A stretch of DNA of 64,000 bases from Nautilus pompilius. Its lineage: Eukaryota > Mollusca > Cephalopoda > Nautilida > Nautilidae. Positions 1-12,700 of the stretch are shown here, piece after piece (position 1 is the first letter of the stretch; the number at the start of each line of letters is the position of its first letter). The stretch spans positions 248,001-312,000 of the forward strand of contig JACATO010001026.1 of NCBI GenBank assembly GCA_018389105.1. The letters run 5' to 3'. The translations under genes were made by a program, and so were the position numbers. The notes below the pieces were generated by a model that saw nothing but the letters and a program-made list of their open reading frames with translations, was not told the DNA's origin and ran no database searches.

Positions 1-1075
1 AAATATTTGATACATAGTGTTTATGGGCATTAAAAGATTGGTGGTAATATAGTGTATTTCAAAAGAAAAAGTGTACTGAAAAAAAGACATTTCATGCACT
101 TGTGAACTATAAATTTAAATTCACCTGAAAAAACTTAATTTTTTGCATAAGTTTTACTGCAGTTGCTTTTGAAACACCCTGTAGAATACCAACTCAACTG
201 AGATGTTGCAGTTACTTAAACATGTAATTTTCACATACGTCTGTATCACAATTTTACCTGAAAATTGTTTTCAACAGCCCATTTATAGTGGTTAAAATGG
301 CTTTGTGTGTGTGTGTGTGTGTGTGTATAATTTGAACTTTTTTCAGAGTTATTCAAATTATAGCACTGATTTGCATATTGATGGTTTTCAGCAGCACTAT
401 TCACAAATCATTTCTTCTTGATAACCTCAAATATAGTATACTCAAGTAATATTTATTTCAATAATATGGTTTAACTCTGATATATAGCATTCATGTGTAG
501 TCACAACAGATTCTTTGTTATCAGGGATGGTTAAGAAAATCATATTAAAAATTGCTTGCCAAATTCACAACTTGTCCTTTTAAAGAGATTTTTTCAGTCT
601 GGTTTGCTATCTTAGCATTAGAAGTAACATTAGTTTGAAAAATTATGTCAGCTTCAGAATAAAATTGACATTGCTGGTTCATAGTGGGGATGTAACTAGT
701 ATCAAAGCAGGAACTGGTATTCATACTTTCATATTGGTAATCAAAGCCCAAAAAACAAATGCACGATAAAAGACAGTGTCAATATGTTTTAAAATCAACT
801 CAGGAATTTACAGGAGTTCTTAAGTTAAAAAAAAAAAATTCAAGTGATTTCATATAAAAAATTTTAAACTCTTCAACAAAGTTACATAAAACAGTGTTAA
901 TTACATTGAAAATTAACAATATTATTCAGTTGTCCTCTTGCACTTACTGATATTACCAGCAACAAGTATGGCAAATGAATAAATTCATGCTGTCTCATGC
1001 AGAAAAAAACTCTAGATGTGTATGTGCACCTTGTGATAGTCATGTTTTGCAAATGCAAATCATACCATTATCTAG
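1..1075. other. Non-coding AT-rich flank with a (GT)n microsatellite
   Basis: No exon or transposase fragment is recognisable. A (GT)n run lies at about 304-326. Short open frames here show no family resemblance. Confidence 0.5.
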
Positions 1076-1079
1076 ATGT

Positions 1080-1690
1080 ATAAAACTCCAAATATTTGGC
1101 TGCGGACAGGGGTGACTTATTCTGAGAAAGCTGCCATCTTGGGTATCTGCAGATCATCCATAAGTAGACCAGGACTAATTTCAACAAACCAAAAAGTGCC
1201 TGAGAAAGAAAGACCTAGATCAGAACACACAATGTCATATGCCCAAGACCACTACAGATACAGAAATGACATTTGCAGTGATACTGGCAATATTTTGAGG
1301 TAGGTACATGAGAAAACTCAGCTCAGTTTCAGTGACACAGGATTTAGCCTTCAATTTAACTGTTTAGTAAGGAGACCAATTTTCTGCTGCACAAGGTTAT
1401 TGGCTAACAGTTTATAGCACAGAAATAAATGTAAGTCAAACAAACCTTTGCCTGTGTAAGTTATACTGACTAATTTGGTGGAAGATGTATTACAGTCTGT
1501 GAATATCTGTAATAATCTTGTACAGGAAAACCTGATGGTAATCAAGTTAGAGATTAGGTCCTACAATCCTATGTAGTTCATGACAAGTTATTTCAACAAG
1601 ACAACAAAGCCTCACTCCACTATCATCAATTTGCTACCCTTCTAGATGTTAACATGCACTTCAGACAAGCCTTAGAATAATCTAGTAACA
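1080..1690 (+). pseudogene. Faint Tc1/mariner transposase relic
   Basis: Residues from 1094 (RTGVTYSEKAAILGICRSSI) look like the N-terminal helix-turn-helix of Tc1-type transposases, followed by PEKERPRSEHTMSYAQDHYR, which resembles the usual basic linker and second DNA-binding helix. About 350 nt further on, near 1590-1640, FQQDNKASLHYHQFATLLDV resembles the catalytic FQQDNAP-type strand with its second aspartate. Stops and frame changes lie between these pieces, and no inverted repeats were found. It is therefore a dead remnant, and its assignment rests on short similarities. Confidence 0.4.
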
Positions 1691-3592
1691 TCTCACAGAA
1701 CTGGTTTTGTAACAGTGAGTTTATGAGTTATGAGCATTAAGCTGTGATTAACTGTGGTGGTGTAGCTAAACCCAAACTGCTTATCTACAAATTTGGTTTT
1801 GCTCATTTTAAGGCTGCTTAGGCATTCAACTTACCCATACTCTATGGAAGCCCAGGCGATAAACTGTTGTACTGTGACTAATGCTAATCTCCCATCTGCA
1901 ATACAGTACTGTGGAAACTGATAATCCAATGTGCATTTTCCATTCTGACTTGTTTTCTATGACATTTGGTACAGCCACACTGTGCAGTTATACATTTCAT
2001 GTTTTCTAAAACTCTCAGACAATAAAGACACTACATTTTGTTTCTTTACTATGGTGCAACCATGTTTAACTCTATCACTAGCAACATATGCTTTAAATGG
2101 CAGTATTCAGGTGTTGTTGTCATCCAATTTGTGTGTTGGCATCACCAAAATGTACTTTTTATTTATTTATTTTTTACCTACTTCTGGCCTGATAATTCTC
2201 TATACTAACAAACAAATCTGAAGACTCTTTTTTGTTGCTAATGGGTAAAACCTTTAGATTGTCAAAACTCAGTTACACTGATTGTTTTTATTGAACATTC
2301 GGTTTATAAGAGTAATTTTCAGTTTAAAAATCTTATCTATAAGCAATTTTTATGGCCAATTTTATTAAAACCATGTTGCAATAAAAGCTTTTAAAGAAAA
2401 AAAAAACTGTAGTTCTTTATTTTGTGATATGTTCACTAGTAAAGTGTCAGTACAGTACTGCCTACTTAAATGTCTCTAACTACCATCAACAACAGAGTTA
2501 TATAAATAAATGTCTTTGCTGTAAAGAATGAAACTAATTTGAAGTTTCAAAAATAAAATATCAAATTATGTGCATAAAACAATTATTTTTACAACAGAAC
2601 TAAACTCTACCATTATTAAGGGGCAAATGGAACCTATTTCATCCACCACTAAAACATCAATTTTTTTTTTGAAAGAGAAGCAAGATATATAAAGTATCAC
2701 ATGATAATGATCTAGATCTGGTCAGCAAGGTAGCAACTGGCATATTTTTAATATAGTAAAACCAAAATGATTATTTGTGTAAAAGATTTAAAAAAAAAAG
2801 AACTATGTGCATACATAGAACTGCTAACCTAAACCCAAATCTTTAATTCATTAGTGCTCAAATTTGCCATGGTAATAGATTATCATAGTTTGTTGTGACT
2901 AATCTTTTAAAAAAATTCCAAAGGAAACTGACAATATTTAAAGTAACCTAGAATGAATGGGTATAGACTACTAACCAGTTCTAAGGTGATTAGAATGGTC
3001 ATTTATTATCTATGGTCTAGATGCTTAACAAATATTTAAAACAAGCACTTCATATATTCTGGTATATATATTTTTTCTTGTTGCAAATTTGTAGTACAAA
3101 TAAATTTTTGAGTATCATTAGAATATATATATATATATAAAAAACAATTTATTCTGGTAGTTTGAGATTCAGTTTTTGTGCACAAGAAAAAATTTTTAAC
3201 ATTTATACAATTCTATTTTTTTTATTTAACACTAACATTTTTTTTTAACATAATATCTTTAAACTACTGTTTGTTGCAGCTGAAAACCATGTAATTGGTG
3301 TAAAATCTAAAATTTTACAAAACATGTTGAATTTCCATTTTTTTCTAAAAAAAAAAAATCAACTGCAGAAGGGAAATATATATACTATATACTAGAAAAA
3401 TAAATTATATGATGGGAAGATCTATCTGATATACCCAATGTGATTATTTCTTTTGCTAAGTCCAAACCCGGGATAATGTAGTAGCTTGAAGAGGATAAGT
3501 AAGATGGATCACAAAAAGGTGGGCTAAGACAAAATTCTGCTTGTTGGCAAATAGATTTTCAATAGGAAAAATCCTTTTGAAATTCTTTTTAA
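1691..3592. other. Non-coding flank downstream of CSNK2B
   Basis: AT-rich sequence with an (AT)n run near 3123-3139 and several poly-A or poly-T runs. No gene is recognised. Part may be CSNK2B 3' untranslated region if the early polyadenylation signal is not used. Confidence 0.5.
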
Positions 3593-3598
3593 TTTATT
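3593..3598 (-). promoter_or_regulatory. Possible early polyadenylation signal of CSNK2B
   Basis: An AATAAA hexamer lies 28 nt past the stop codon on the minus strand. It is unusually close to the stop, and the AT-rich flank has other hexamers further on, so the true 3' end is not settled by sequence alone. Confidence 0.25.
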
Positions 3599-3625
3599 AT
3601 TATTTTCTTATCCAACAAGTAACCT

Positions 3626-3734
3626 TCACCTCTTACTGTTGCTGTGCCCAATTCCTCTCATTGGCATTTTAAAGTTGGCAGCAGCTTGATACTGTAGCTG
3701 ATACGCTAATGGATGAATCTTGAAACCATACAGC
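3626..3734 (-). other. CSNK2B: CSNK2B last coding exon (residues 186-221) and stop
   Basis: The exon is 109 nt, with acceptor CCTTTAG. It encodes [20 protein letters not shown], then [15 protein letters not shown] and a TGA stop at 3628-3626. The alpha-binding helix region (GFKIHP) is conserved, while the last ten residues differ from the vertebrate KSPVKTIR ending. Confidence 0.93.
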
Positions 3735-6700
3735 CTAAAGGAAAAAACAAAAAAAGACAATTTTATAAAATAATATTTCCTTTTGCCCTACACAGGATTT
3801 TGTAGAATCATAAAAACAGCAAGTGCTCAGTCTTTTATAGCAGAATTATTGTAAATTTTGGATAATAAGATGTAACAGAATATAAGCTGCAGAACCCCCT
3901 TTTTTAAAAAATCCTTTATCTATGATCAGTGACATTCAATACATTGAAGTCTGTCAGGTTGCGCATTGCAATGTATACTGGTAAGCCTTTGACATTAAAA
4001 TCTACATTTTCCTATGCAACTGTACTTTAAGCAATAAATCTAACATAATACTGGTAAATAATAACACAATTTTGTCATCAATAATTATTTTATACATTTT
4101 AAGTATCAACATAATTTCACATCAACCTGCTGCATCATAATAAATCATAGATTATCCAATTACACAAATCATACTTTATTTTGAAATAAACTGTTACTAT
4201 TTAAGTTTACTGTCACATTATTGAGATTATCAAATAAGTCATCACAACATATATTTTAACTTCAAAAGGTACTTTATTTTAAAAAGGTACAAAATTTAAA
4301 TATTCACTGTCCTGAACCTCACAATATTGTCTTAACTACACCCAAATTTTCCTTCATAAATCCATTGAACTCATCCTCTGTGTCAGAATTAAAGAATGCA
4401 GCAATCTCAAGTGGAATGCCACAGTCTATCTCAAATACACATCAGAGTCACTATCACTATCCATGCCAATCTCAGATGGCTCAATGATCTTTGCCTTCCC
4501 TGAATCCATTGGTGATACAAGAAGTTGGAGCATCCATACAGTTAGATCAGCAGTTTTCACCCGTCTCTCACATTCTGACTTGGTGAAGAAGCTATGGTTT
4601 TCCGATGTCATCCAAGTATTCCAGAGCTGTCATAGTTTGACCTTCAATGTTTTGTAGACTGAAATGTTGAGGAGCTGAAAAATTTTGATAAGGACTCCTG
4701 AAATGATATTGGGAATAGTTCTCTGCTTTGATTTTCTCTTTCATATCATCTGTAAGATGGGCCTACATTGAATCCATAACCAAGATGGCTTTCCTTGTCT
4801 TGAAGAAACTGTTGGATTTCTTTCTATAACAGTTGTTGGATCACTCAATCATAATCTACTCAAATGACTATACTGTTTTGGAAGTGTCTTTCTGTTGAAA
4901 ATCACATTGGGTGGAAGCTTGTTGCTGGCCTTCACATGCCCTGTGGTTTGAATCTTGATTGTTGTCCAACCTGGTTGACCATTCAAGACATTGGTATGCC
5001 AAACATTAGTGGTACTTTGTCCATGTAGATTATCTGTAGATCATGGATGCTATACTTGTGTTGAGTGCCTTTCATATACTGTCTAAAGTTGTCAATCTTC
5101 TTTTGGTAGTCAATTTTAACTGTTGGCTGACTGTCATCCTTGCTCTGGTGGATGGGTACTTTTTCCACATGAATTGAAAAACACCAAGATGGGCTGCCTT
5201 GGAACTCGTCAACATTTGTCTCTTTGGCTAGTTCCTTTTCTTTTAGACAAATTTGTACTGTGCTGTTTTTTCTGCATTGTGCCCCCTGTTCTAACACTCA
5301 GTTTTCTATTTTATGTTTAAGTTCTGGCCAAATTACATGTCAATCTCTGTTTGCCTTTTTAGACTTCTTTGTTGCAGCGTGTCTTCTTTGCACATTTGCA
5401 AACTTGCTTTTTGTTTACTTCATACTGTTGGTCTGCAGCTCTGCTACCATGTTCTTTTGCATATTTCATAACCTTTAGTTTGATTGCTGCTGTGTAGCTT
5501 TGCCTTATGGCATCTTGATCTTCAAAGGGTTAGATTATCTACTTGACTTTTGGCAGTATATTAACCAAGATTAAATATTTAACTGTAATAACTGCAAATG
5601 ACATCTGTGAAAATAATGTTACTTCTAGTTTGCTGTCAGTTTTGGATGCAGCAGCTGACCAAATCTTATTTTGCATCATAAACCAATAAGAGATTGCCTA
5701 TTATTTATGTTGGAATGTGTGTCATGGAGGGAGTGACTTTTATTGCCTGATGTGAGCACGTGCAGTAAAAGTCTTTATCCTTGCAGAGAACAGGCATTTG
5801 TGCAATACAGTCTTTTAGAAGGGTCAAATGTCCACTATGTTCAATTTTGGAAGGCAATTCAGGTTTCAATGAGGCTGCTTTGCTGTTGGCTGATGAGATC
5901 ACAAGGTATACAAAACTGTGGTCCAAAAACATTTGGAAAAATGTAGTGGCTTATAATCCAAAATTTATGATAGATGCTAAAAGTGATAAAGGAAAAGAGC
6001 AACTGTCGTCTTAGTCAGGTGCATGAAAATTTAATAATGAAATGATTCTTTCTTGTTTTTAATAGATCCAATAGCTTTAATATTTTTTTAAAATACTAAC
6101 AGAAATCATTATCATACTCACTGTCAATGGAGTAATGGAAGGCTTATCTTTTAAAATGTAATGCATTAAAATCAAATGAAAGACCAGCACCAACCATATT
6201 ACACATACTAGTGAAGTGATTTCATCTCCCAGCTCTCAAAGAGGGAAAGAAAAGATTATTTTATCATTATACTACAAAAAAGAAAACAATACACTAGAAA
6301 CAGTAGGAAAGTCTCACAGATGTAATTTCAAACGCACAAAAAAAAAATAAATAAGGTGAATAATTCACCATTTCTAAGATAAACTTATTAAATGTTTTAG
6401 TGCTTTTTCCATCCTTAATTTGATCTTCAGGCAAATTTTTTTCTGGTAGTGTGATTCCAATAAAAGTAAACTTTTCCTAAAATAATTACAAAATTGTGGA
6501 GTGCTACAATCTTATAATTATGATTTAACACAGATCAATACAACACAAATTATTAACTCAATTACATAGTAAAAAGTCAGATTAGCAAATGAAATCATTA
6601 CTGACCTTGGGACAAACTGATTAGCTGGACGTTTGGGTCTATACTCTGGGTGAACCATAAACAACATGTGTGGGAAACCTGTACCGAAGTAAGCTCCATC

Positions 6701-9700
6701 CGTGTGATGGTGCCGTGAAGATTTAGGTGTATATACATCTTGACATTTGGGGCAGTACAGCTTCACCATGGCCTCCCCAGGTACATCTGATAAGCCTGTT
6801 AGAATGAAAATAGCATTTGATATAAACTAGAAAAATTCTCAAATTCCAATAATTGCAAGAATTTATTTAAATAATGCTGCAACATTAATCAGACTTTAAA
6901 ATAAAGATAAATAAATCTAAAGAAAAGCTAACTATTATAGAGTTCTGAAAAGCAATCCTAATGGCAAGAAAAGATTAACATCTGTTTTTGTTCAACAATA
7001 AAGTGCAACTGAAAGAATTCTGCACAAACATGACCTCTGGTCATTAATATCATTCAGTTAATTACTTAGCAAAAAATTTCCCCATTAATCATTTGAGAAC
7101 CAAATATTTGTTGTTTTTTTCTGCAAAAAAAATAATAATACAGCTTTATTAAAAACTACTCCCAAGTTCTTGTATCTGAAAATAAATCATAAGTTCTAAC
7201 CAGCTGTGACATGCCTACAAGCTTTCACAAACCAATGACTGTCAAACTTGAAATTAATACCTTCATCTTAATCTTTCTTTACAGAATTTTAAAATAGATG
7301 AGACTATCTTGATAGTAAATAATTTTGGCAGCTCTTAAATTATGTTATGGTGATACTTTTGTAACATAAATTATCATTTTTATTTATTTTCTAAATTCAT
7401 TTCTATAGAATAAAACAAATGAGCAAAGATCAGCTTGGTTAAATATGAATTTTTATAAGTAGCTGGATAAGTACTAGTATTATTTATTTTCTGTAAAATG
7501 AAGTAATATAATTCTCCATACTTTCATACATAATTACCAGTACCTATAGGTAACATTGGCTGATTCTCACAGTAAACACGTGGACAGTATCCAAAGTCTC
7601 CTTGTTGCCATTTTTCAATCTAGAAGTATAAAATTATTGCATATTTTTACTGTTAAGGCTACAAGATTTTAGACATTTAAAGTTCAGACTGAGTTAATCT
7701 TAGTATTCTATAAAATAATTTTTACAGCATATTTACAAACAGCAAACTCTACTGAAAAGCAAATTCTTACAATTTGAAACTGTACCAAGAACATTTTCCA
7801 AATGATCTTTTAATTTAAAAAAAAAAAAAACAACGTTAATATAAAACACTGCTAAATTTATTGTTTGTCAAGGTATCTATCCATTTTGAGGACAGTTGGC
7901 AGTAAAACAAATATCACCGCTAATTTACCTCAAACATTTTAAAAACCTTTTTAATTTATTTAACAAAAGATAATCTCTTGTGGAAAATGTAAACAAAATA
8001 ATAGCCAATCTAAGCTAGCACTACCAAGTAATTATACAATTATTTAGTTATATTTCAAAAACACTACTGCTATGTGTTAACATGTTAGAAAAAATAAAGA
8101 AAAATGCATATGATATCTAACAGTCAGAAGAGAGCCTACTTATTCCTTGAAACTTCATCTGAGATAATCTGAAAAGATGCCAGAAAACATTCAAAGTATT
8201 CACTGCACAACAATAAATATTTAACTGAAAACTTCAAGGCTGCAAAGATATCCAAATTACTAAACACTGCTCAAAATTTTCAAATAAACCTCACAAATTA
8301 TTTCAACCTTGAAAGAAAATAAAAACAAAGGGCAGTTTTCAATGTATATGATAAAACTGAATGAAAACTTTGGAAAATTTTAAAAATTCATTTTTTGACT
8401 TGACTTTAACAAATATGATTTACAACTTGCATGCATTAAAAATCAGTATAAGTGGCTATTATGCATATGATCATCTCATATACATATTCATTTGGAGAAG
8501 AAAAATTAATATCAAGCTGAATATGTGGCCACTGAATGCAGATTATCCTATAGAAATGTTAGCAGAGTTTTATGATTGAATTCCAATCTTCATTATCAAA
8601 TTATGTACCTTTCATTGGAAGATACTCAGCAAAAAATATATATTTTTCTTTAAAAAAATGATAGGTAATTGTGCTTGTAATTAAATACAGTACATAAAAA
8701 ACATGTAGCATATAGTCTTACACACAGAATTTACTCTCAATTTTAGCAAGTAAAGGACTCTTTAAGAGAAACTGTTATTTTGCAATTTGATTAATTGCAT
8801 GACCTTTAATAAATTTAGAATGTTATAATATAACAAAACCTTGTTTAAAAAAATAAAAACAACTATACACACCCATGGAGGTTTGCAGAAACAGAAATGA
8901 AAAAATGGAATACTCAATACATTATTCTAGTTCCTTATGCCACAAATTGCAAATAGAATGACAAGTTTGCTTTAAGTGTAATGTACAAGTTAATCCCCAA
9001 CAAACAAAGACACTCAGGAGAACAACACTAAGAAACAAAGAAAACTAAACAAATCTTTATTTTTAAGTATAAAAAAAAAACAGAAAGACCTCATGGCACC
9101 CTTTTCTTTAACATTTAGCACTAAAATGAAGGGTGTTCATTAGTACTTAGCTGTTCATTAAGCAGAAGACAAAATACAAACAATTCTGTATTTTTTCCCC
9201 CTCTCTGGTTTTTTACTAGACAGAAAGGCAATCATTGAAATCCATTGGTGCAGTAAATTTTTAGCAATAACCAATTAAAGAATCAAGATCATGATACAGA
9301 CATCAGTCCTCTTATATTGTTTATCAATGCTCCAGTTTTTAGGCTAACATTTGATATATACTAAACTTGGTTATGATCAGCTAAACTTTTAAAAAATGGA
9401 CATGTGCTTAGTCTACCTAAACTCTGCTTAATGACTAACATTATCTCAATGCAGTACAGTGTACTTAGTTTTAATGTAATTCATCACTTTTAAGTTAATT
9501 AATAAAATCACACAAACACAAAACTATTTGGTTTTTTTTTATAAAAAAACTGCAAAATAGGTTAATGCCCCAGATACTGCTCATATACAGAAATAAGACA
9601 ATAGCAGAATCAGTTATTTTAAATGTTGCTATAAAGAAGTCACCAATTTAAATGAAATTAAAATTTTAATTGCATTTAGTATTTTAATATTGTCTATGAC

Positions 9701-12700
9701 TGGGCATGATTTTTAAAATTAGATCAGAATATTGAAACTAAAATTAGTGAAAAAAAGTGCATCAATCAATGATTTCATGAATCAAATATTAGTAAGTGAA
9801 ATGGACTACACTAGTAAAAAACACTACTGGAAGAAATGTTACTGATCCAAGCTTTTAGATAATTGCTAATACCAGATTATTTCAAATACATCATGGAGAC
9901 TATACAAATAGGTTTTAATACTTCTTAAAGACTGTTAAAGGACAAACAAAAGTTGCTCATTTTAAAGAGAAATGAAATAAGTTGTATCCTATGATAGCAA
10001 TTAAGATATTTTTTTTTCAAATATATGGTTCTATTGAACTCCATAAATTTACTACAAAAATTTTGATAATTAAAAAAAAAATTAGAGAAATATAGTAAAA
10101 ACAAAAAACTATAAACTTGCACATACTATGTCCAAAAAAAGAATGAAATTAAGTTAAAAAAAAAAAACTAACTGCCATTTAACTATAAGTATCAGATAAA
10201 AAGTGGTAAGCTACATAAGATTTCACAAGAACAGGAGTGAGAAAGTATATTATAAAAATAAATTATAATACTTTATTATGATCTAGGGATTTAAAGCATT
10301 TAAAAAAGGAAATTTGTTTTTAATTAATTATAGACAATATTTAATTATAAAAGTAATACAACCATTTTCTTTATTTTTCACATATGAAATCATCACACTG
10401 AAGGCGCAGAAATGACAACACTTTGTCAGTGATAACCTTGGTACTATGCAACCTCATCAAATACCTCTACAGTTGAGATATGATGTTTATGAAAGATAAC
10501 AATCTCACTTTGATTCATTTGCTTATTCATATTTTGAAGCAAGCAGTTTCTGTTTAGAGTGATTTTAAACACTACAAAATCTTACCAATGAATATAGTTT
10601 CAGTAACATGCAAACCAAAATTAAAAGATTTCCTTAAAATACTGAAGCAACTATTGCTGCAACTACTAAACAGATAAATTGCCAAATACAGTTGGAAAAA
10701 GTTGGTGATGAGATGCCAATGACTTGCAATCAAACAAGACTTGACAAATAATGAGGCAAAGATTCATATAAGTACTTTATTGTTTTAATTTTCAACAAAT
10801 TTTTCATTAAATAAATTTTACACACTAAAATAAACAAATAATCACATAAATAATATTACTTTCAGAAACAAAAATCTACATTTAAACATACAAAACATCT
10901 AAATAATAATTATTTTAAAAAACAATAAACTTTAATTTACTAAGTTATTTATCATTAAGCAGACAGACTCTCTTTCATTTTTAAAAAATCTTAATTTAAC
11001 TAATTGTTCTCTTTGTATTACTTTGCCATTTTGCACCTAAAAATGGATAAACTTATTTTTAGCCTTATTTGTTCTAAACATAGTGGAAACTTTAATTTGC
11101 CATTAAAATGAAAAATAATAATCCTTTTAACTCTCACTAACAGAAAACATTCCTAATACGTGTACAAGAGATTGAAAAATATAACTGCACAATTAAAAAA
11201 AATAAATTTCAGTAATGGGTTGAGGACATGATTTTACAAGATATATCAGGGAAGATAATCTTTCCTAAAGGCAAAACTAAAAGTGAAAGCTATATAAGCA
11301 ACCCACATGTACACACACTTATGATATTGCAGATGTAAAGCAATATTGAAAGACACTGCTCAGCTGATATAAGAACTGCTGATTGCTGACCATCAAAAAG
11401 ACTTACCATTTGTGCTATGCCCCTATTTGTCATTATGTATCGTGCATGTATCAAGCCATATAACATTTCTGCAGCTTGTTCTATGAGATCACTTTGATTT
11501 GGATTGTCCTCCAGTTCATCATCTGAATAAAAACAAACTATACTGAGTAGCTATTTAGTATGGTGAATGGGAGATAACAGGTGCCATCTAAATTGTAGGG
11601 AAGTCCTTGGTAAAGTTGCCAAAACTTTAAGCAGGAAAGTACCTTAGTAATGAGAGGATTAGCACATGAATGACATACAGACACCAATGCTATAAATCTT
11701 TATTTTATTCAGGAATTGAACTAAAATTCTTCAAACCATTAAAAACATCATTGGTTAAGATATAGCTATGTAAAAATAAACCTTATAAGATAGTTTCCAG
11801 AATTTATTTAGTGATTATTGTGTGAATAAGAGCCAATCGGATAAAATACAAACCACAAAAAAAAGCATTTAATATACCGTAAAGATTCATGTATAGAGTG
11901 CACTCCCATTTTCAGAGAAGAAAAATGCCCAAAAAGCCTACACTTATGTATAATGTGCAGAGAATTTTCAAGGAAGTCACTAGTGACACCATTAATGATC
12001 ACCAGAAATTCTCTGCAAGGAATGGATGTCATTAAAAAACATAAATGTTGTTTTTTAACATACAATAACATTTTAAAAATGTATAAATAAAATCAGATTA
12101 AAAATAAATCAATTTTTTACTTCTATTTTTCCATTAACTGGCATCTAACCATTCTCAGCAGAGGGTAGATGTAACAACAAAGAATGTCAACTGTTGAACA
12201 TTCATATTAATCATCAAATCATAATAGCTAATGCTAATCATGATGTAAGTCCATTAAGCGAGACTGTCAATCAACATGTTCAGTAATCTGTTAATCAATC
12301 AAACTGCAGCATCAATTAAACAGAAAGATCTGTAAAATAAAATTTTGTAAAAATATGTGTTAGTTTGTAACCCCATTACACCAAAGATGAAGAAACATTA
12401 TACACTGTGAAGGAGAAAATAGCGATCATCCAGTTTGCCAAATTACAAAGTAATAGGAGTGCCCAAGTCCAATGTGAGATCTTGGCAGAAGGGGATGAAT
12501 AAATTGCTTCTGATGCCCAAGACAAAAAGGTCAAACAGGTGGAAAGAAGCTAAATTTCTGGAAGTGGAGTCAGTTGTTTGACTGGGTGTGCAAGTGGAGA
12601 GGGAGGGAAATCACAGTCAGCAGGCTTGAAATGCAGATCACAGTATCAAAACTTTTCAAGACCAAGTTTGGCAAGCGGGAGAAATGATGTAAAATTCAGC

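Noticed and set aside
6518-6769. A separate small protein starting [12 protein letters not shown]
   Set aside because: It is CSNK2B exon 6 read past its splice donor; the true frame continues in the exon at 3734.
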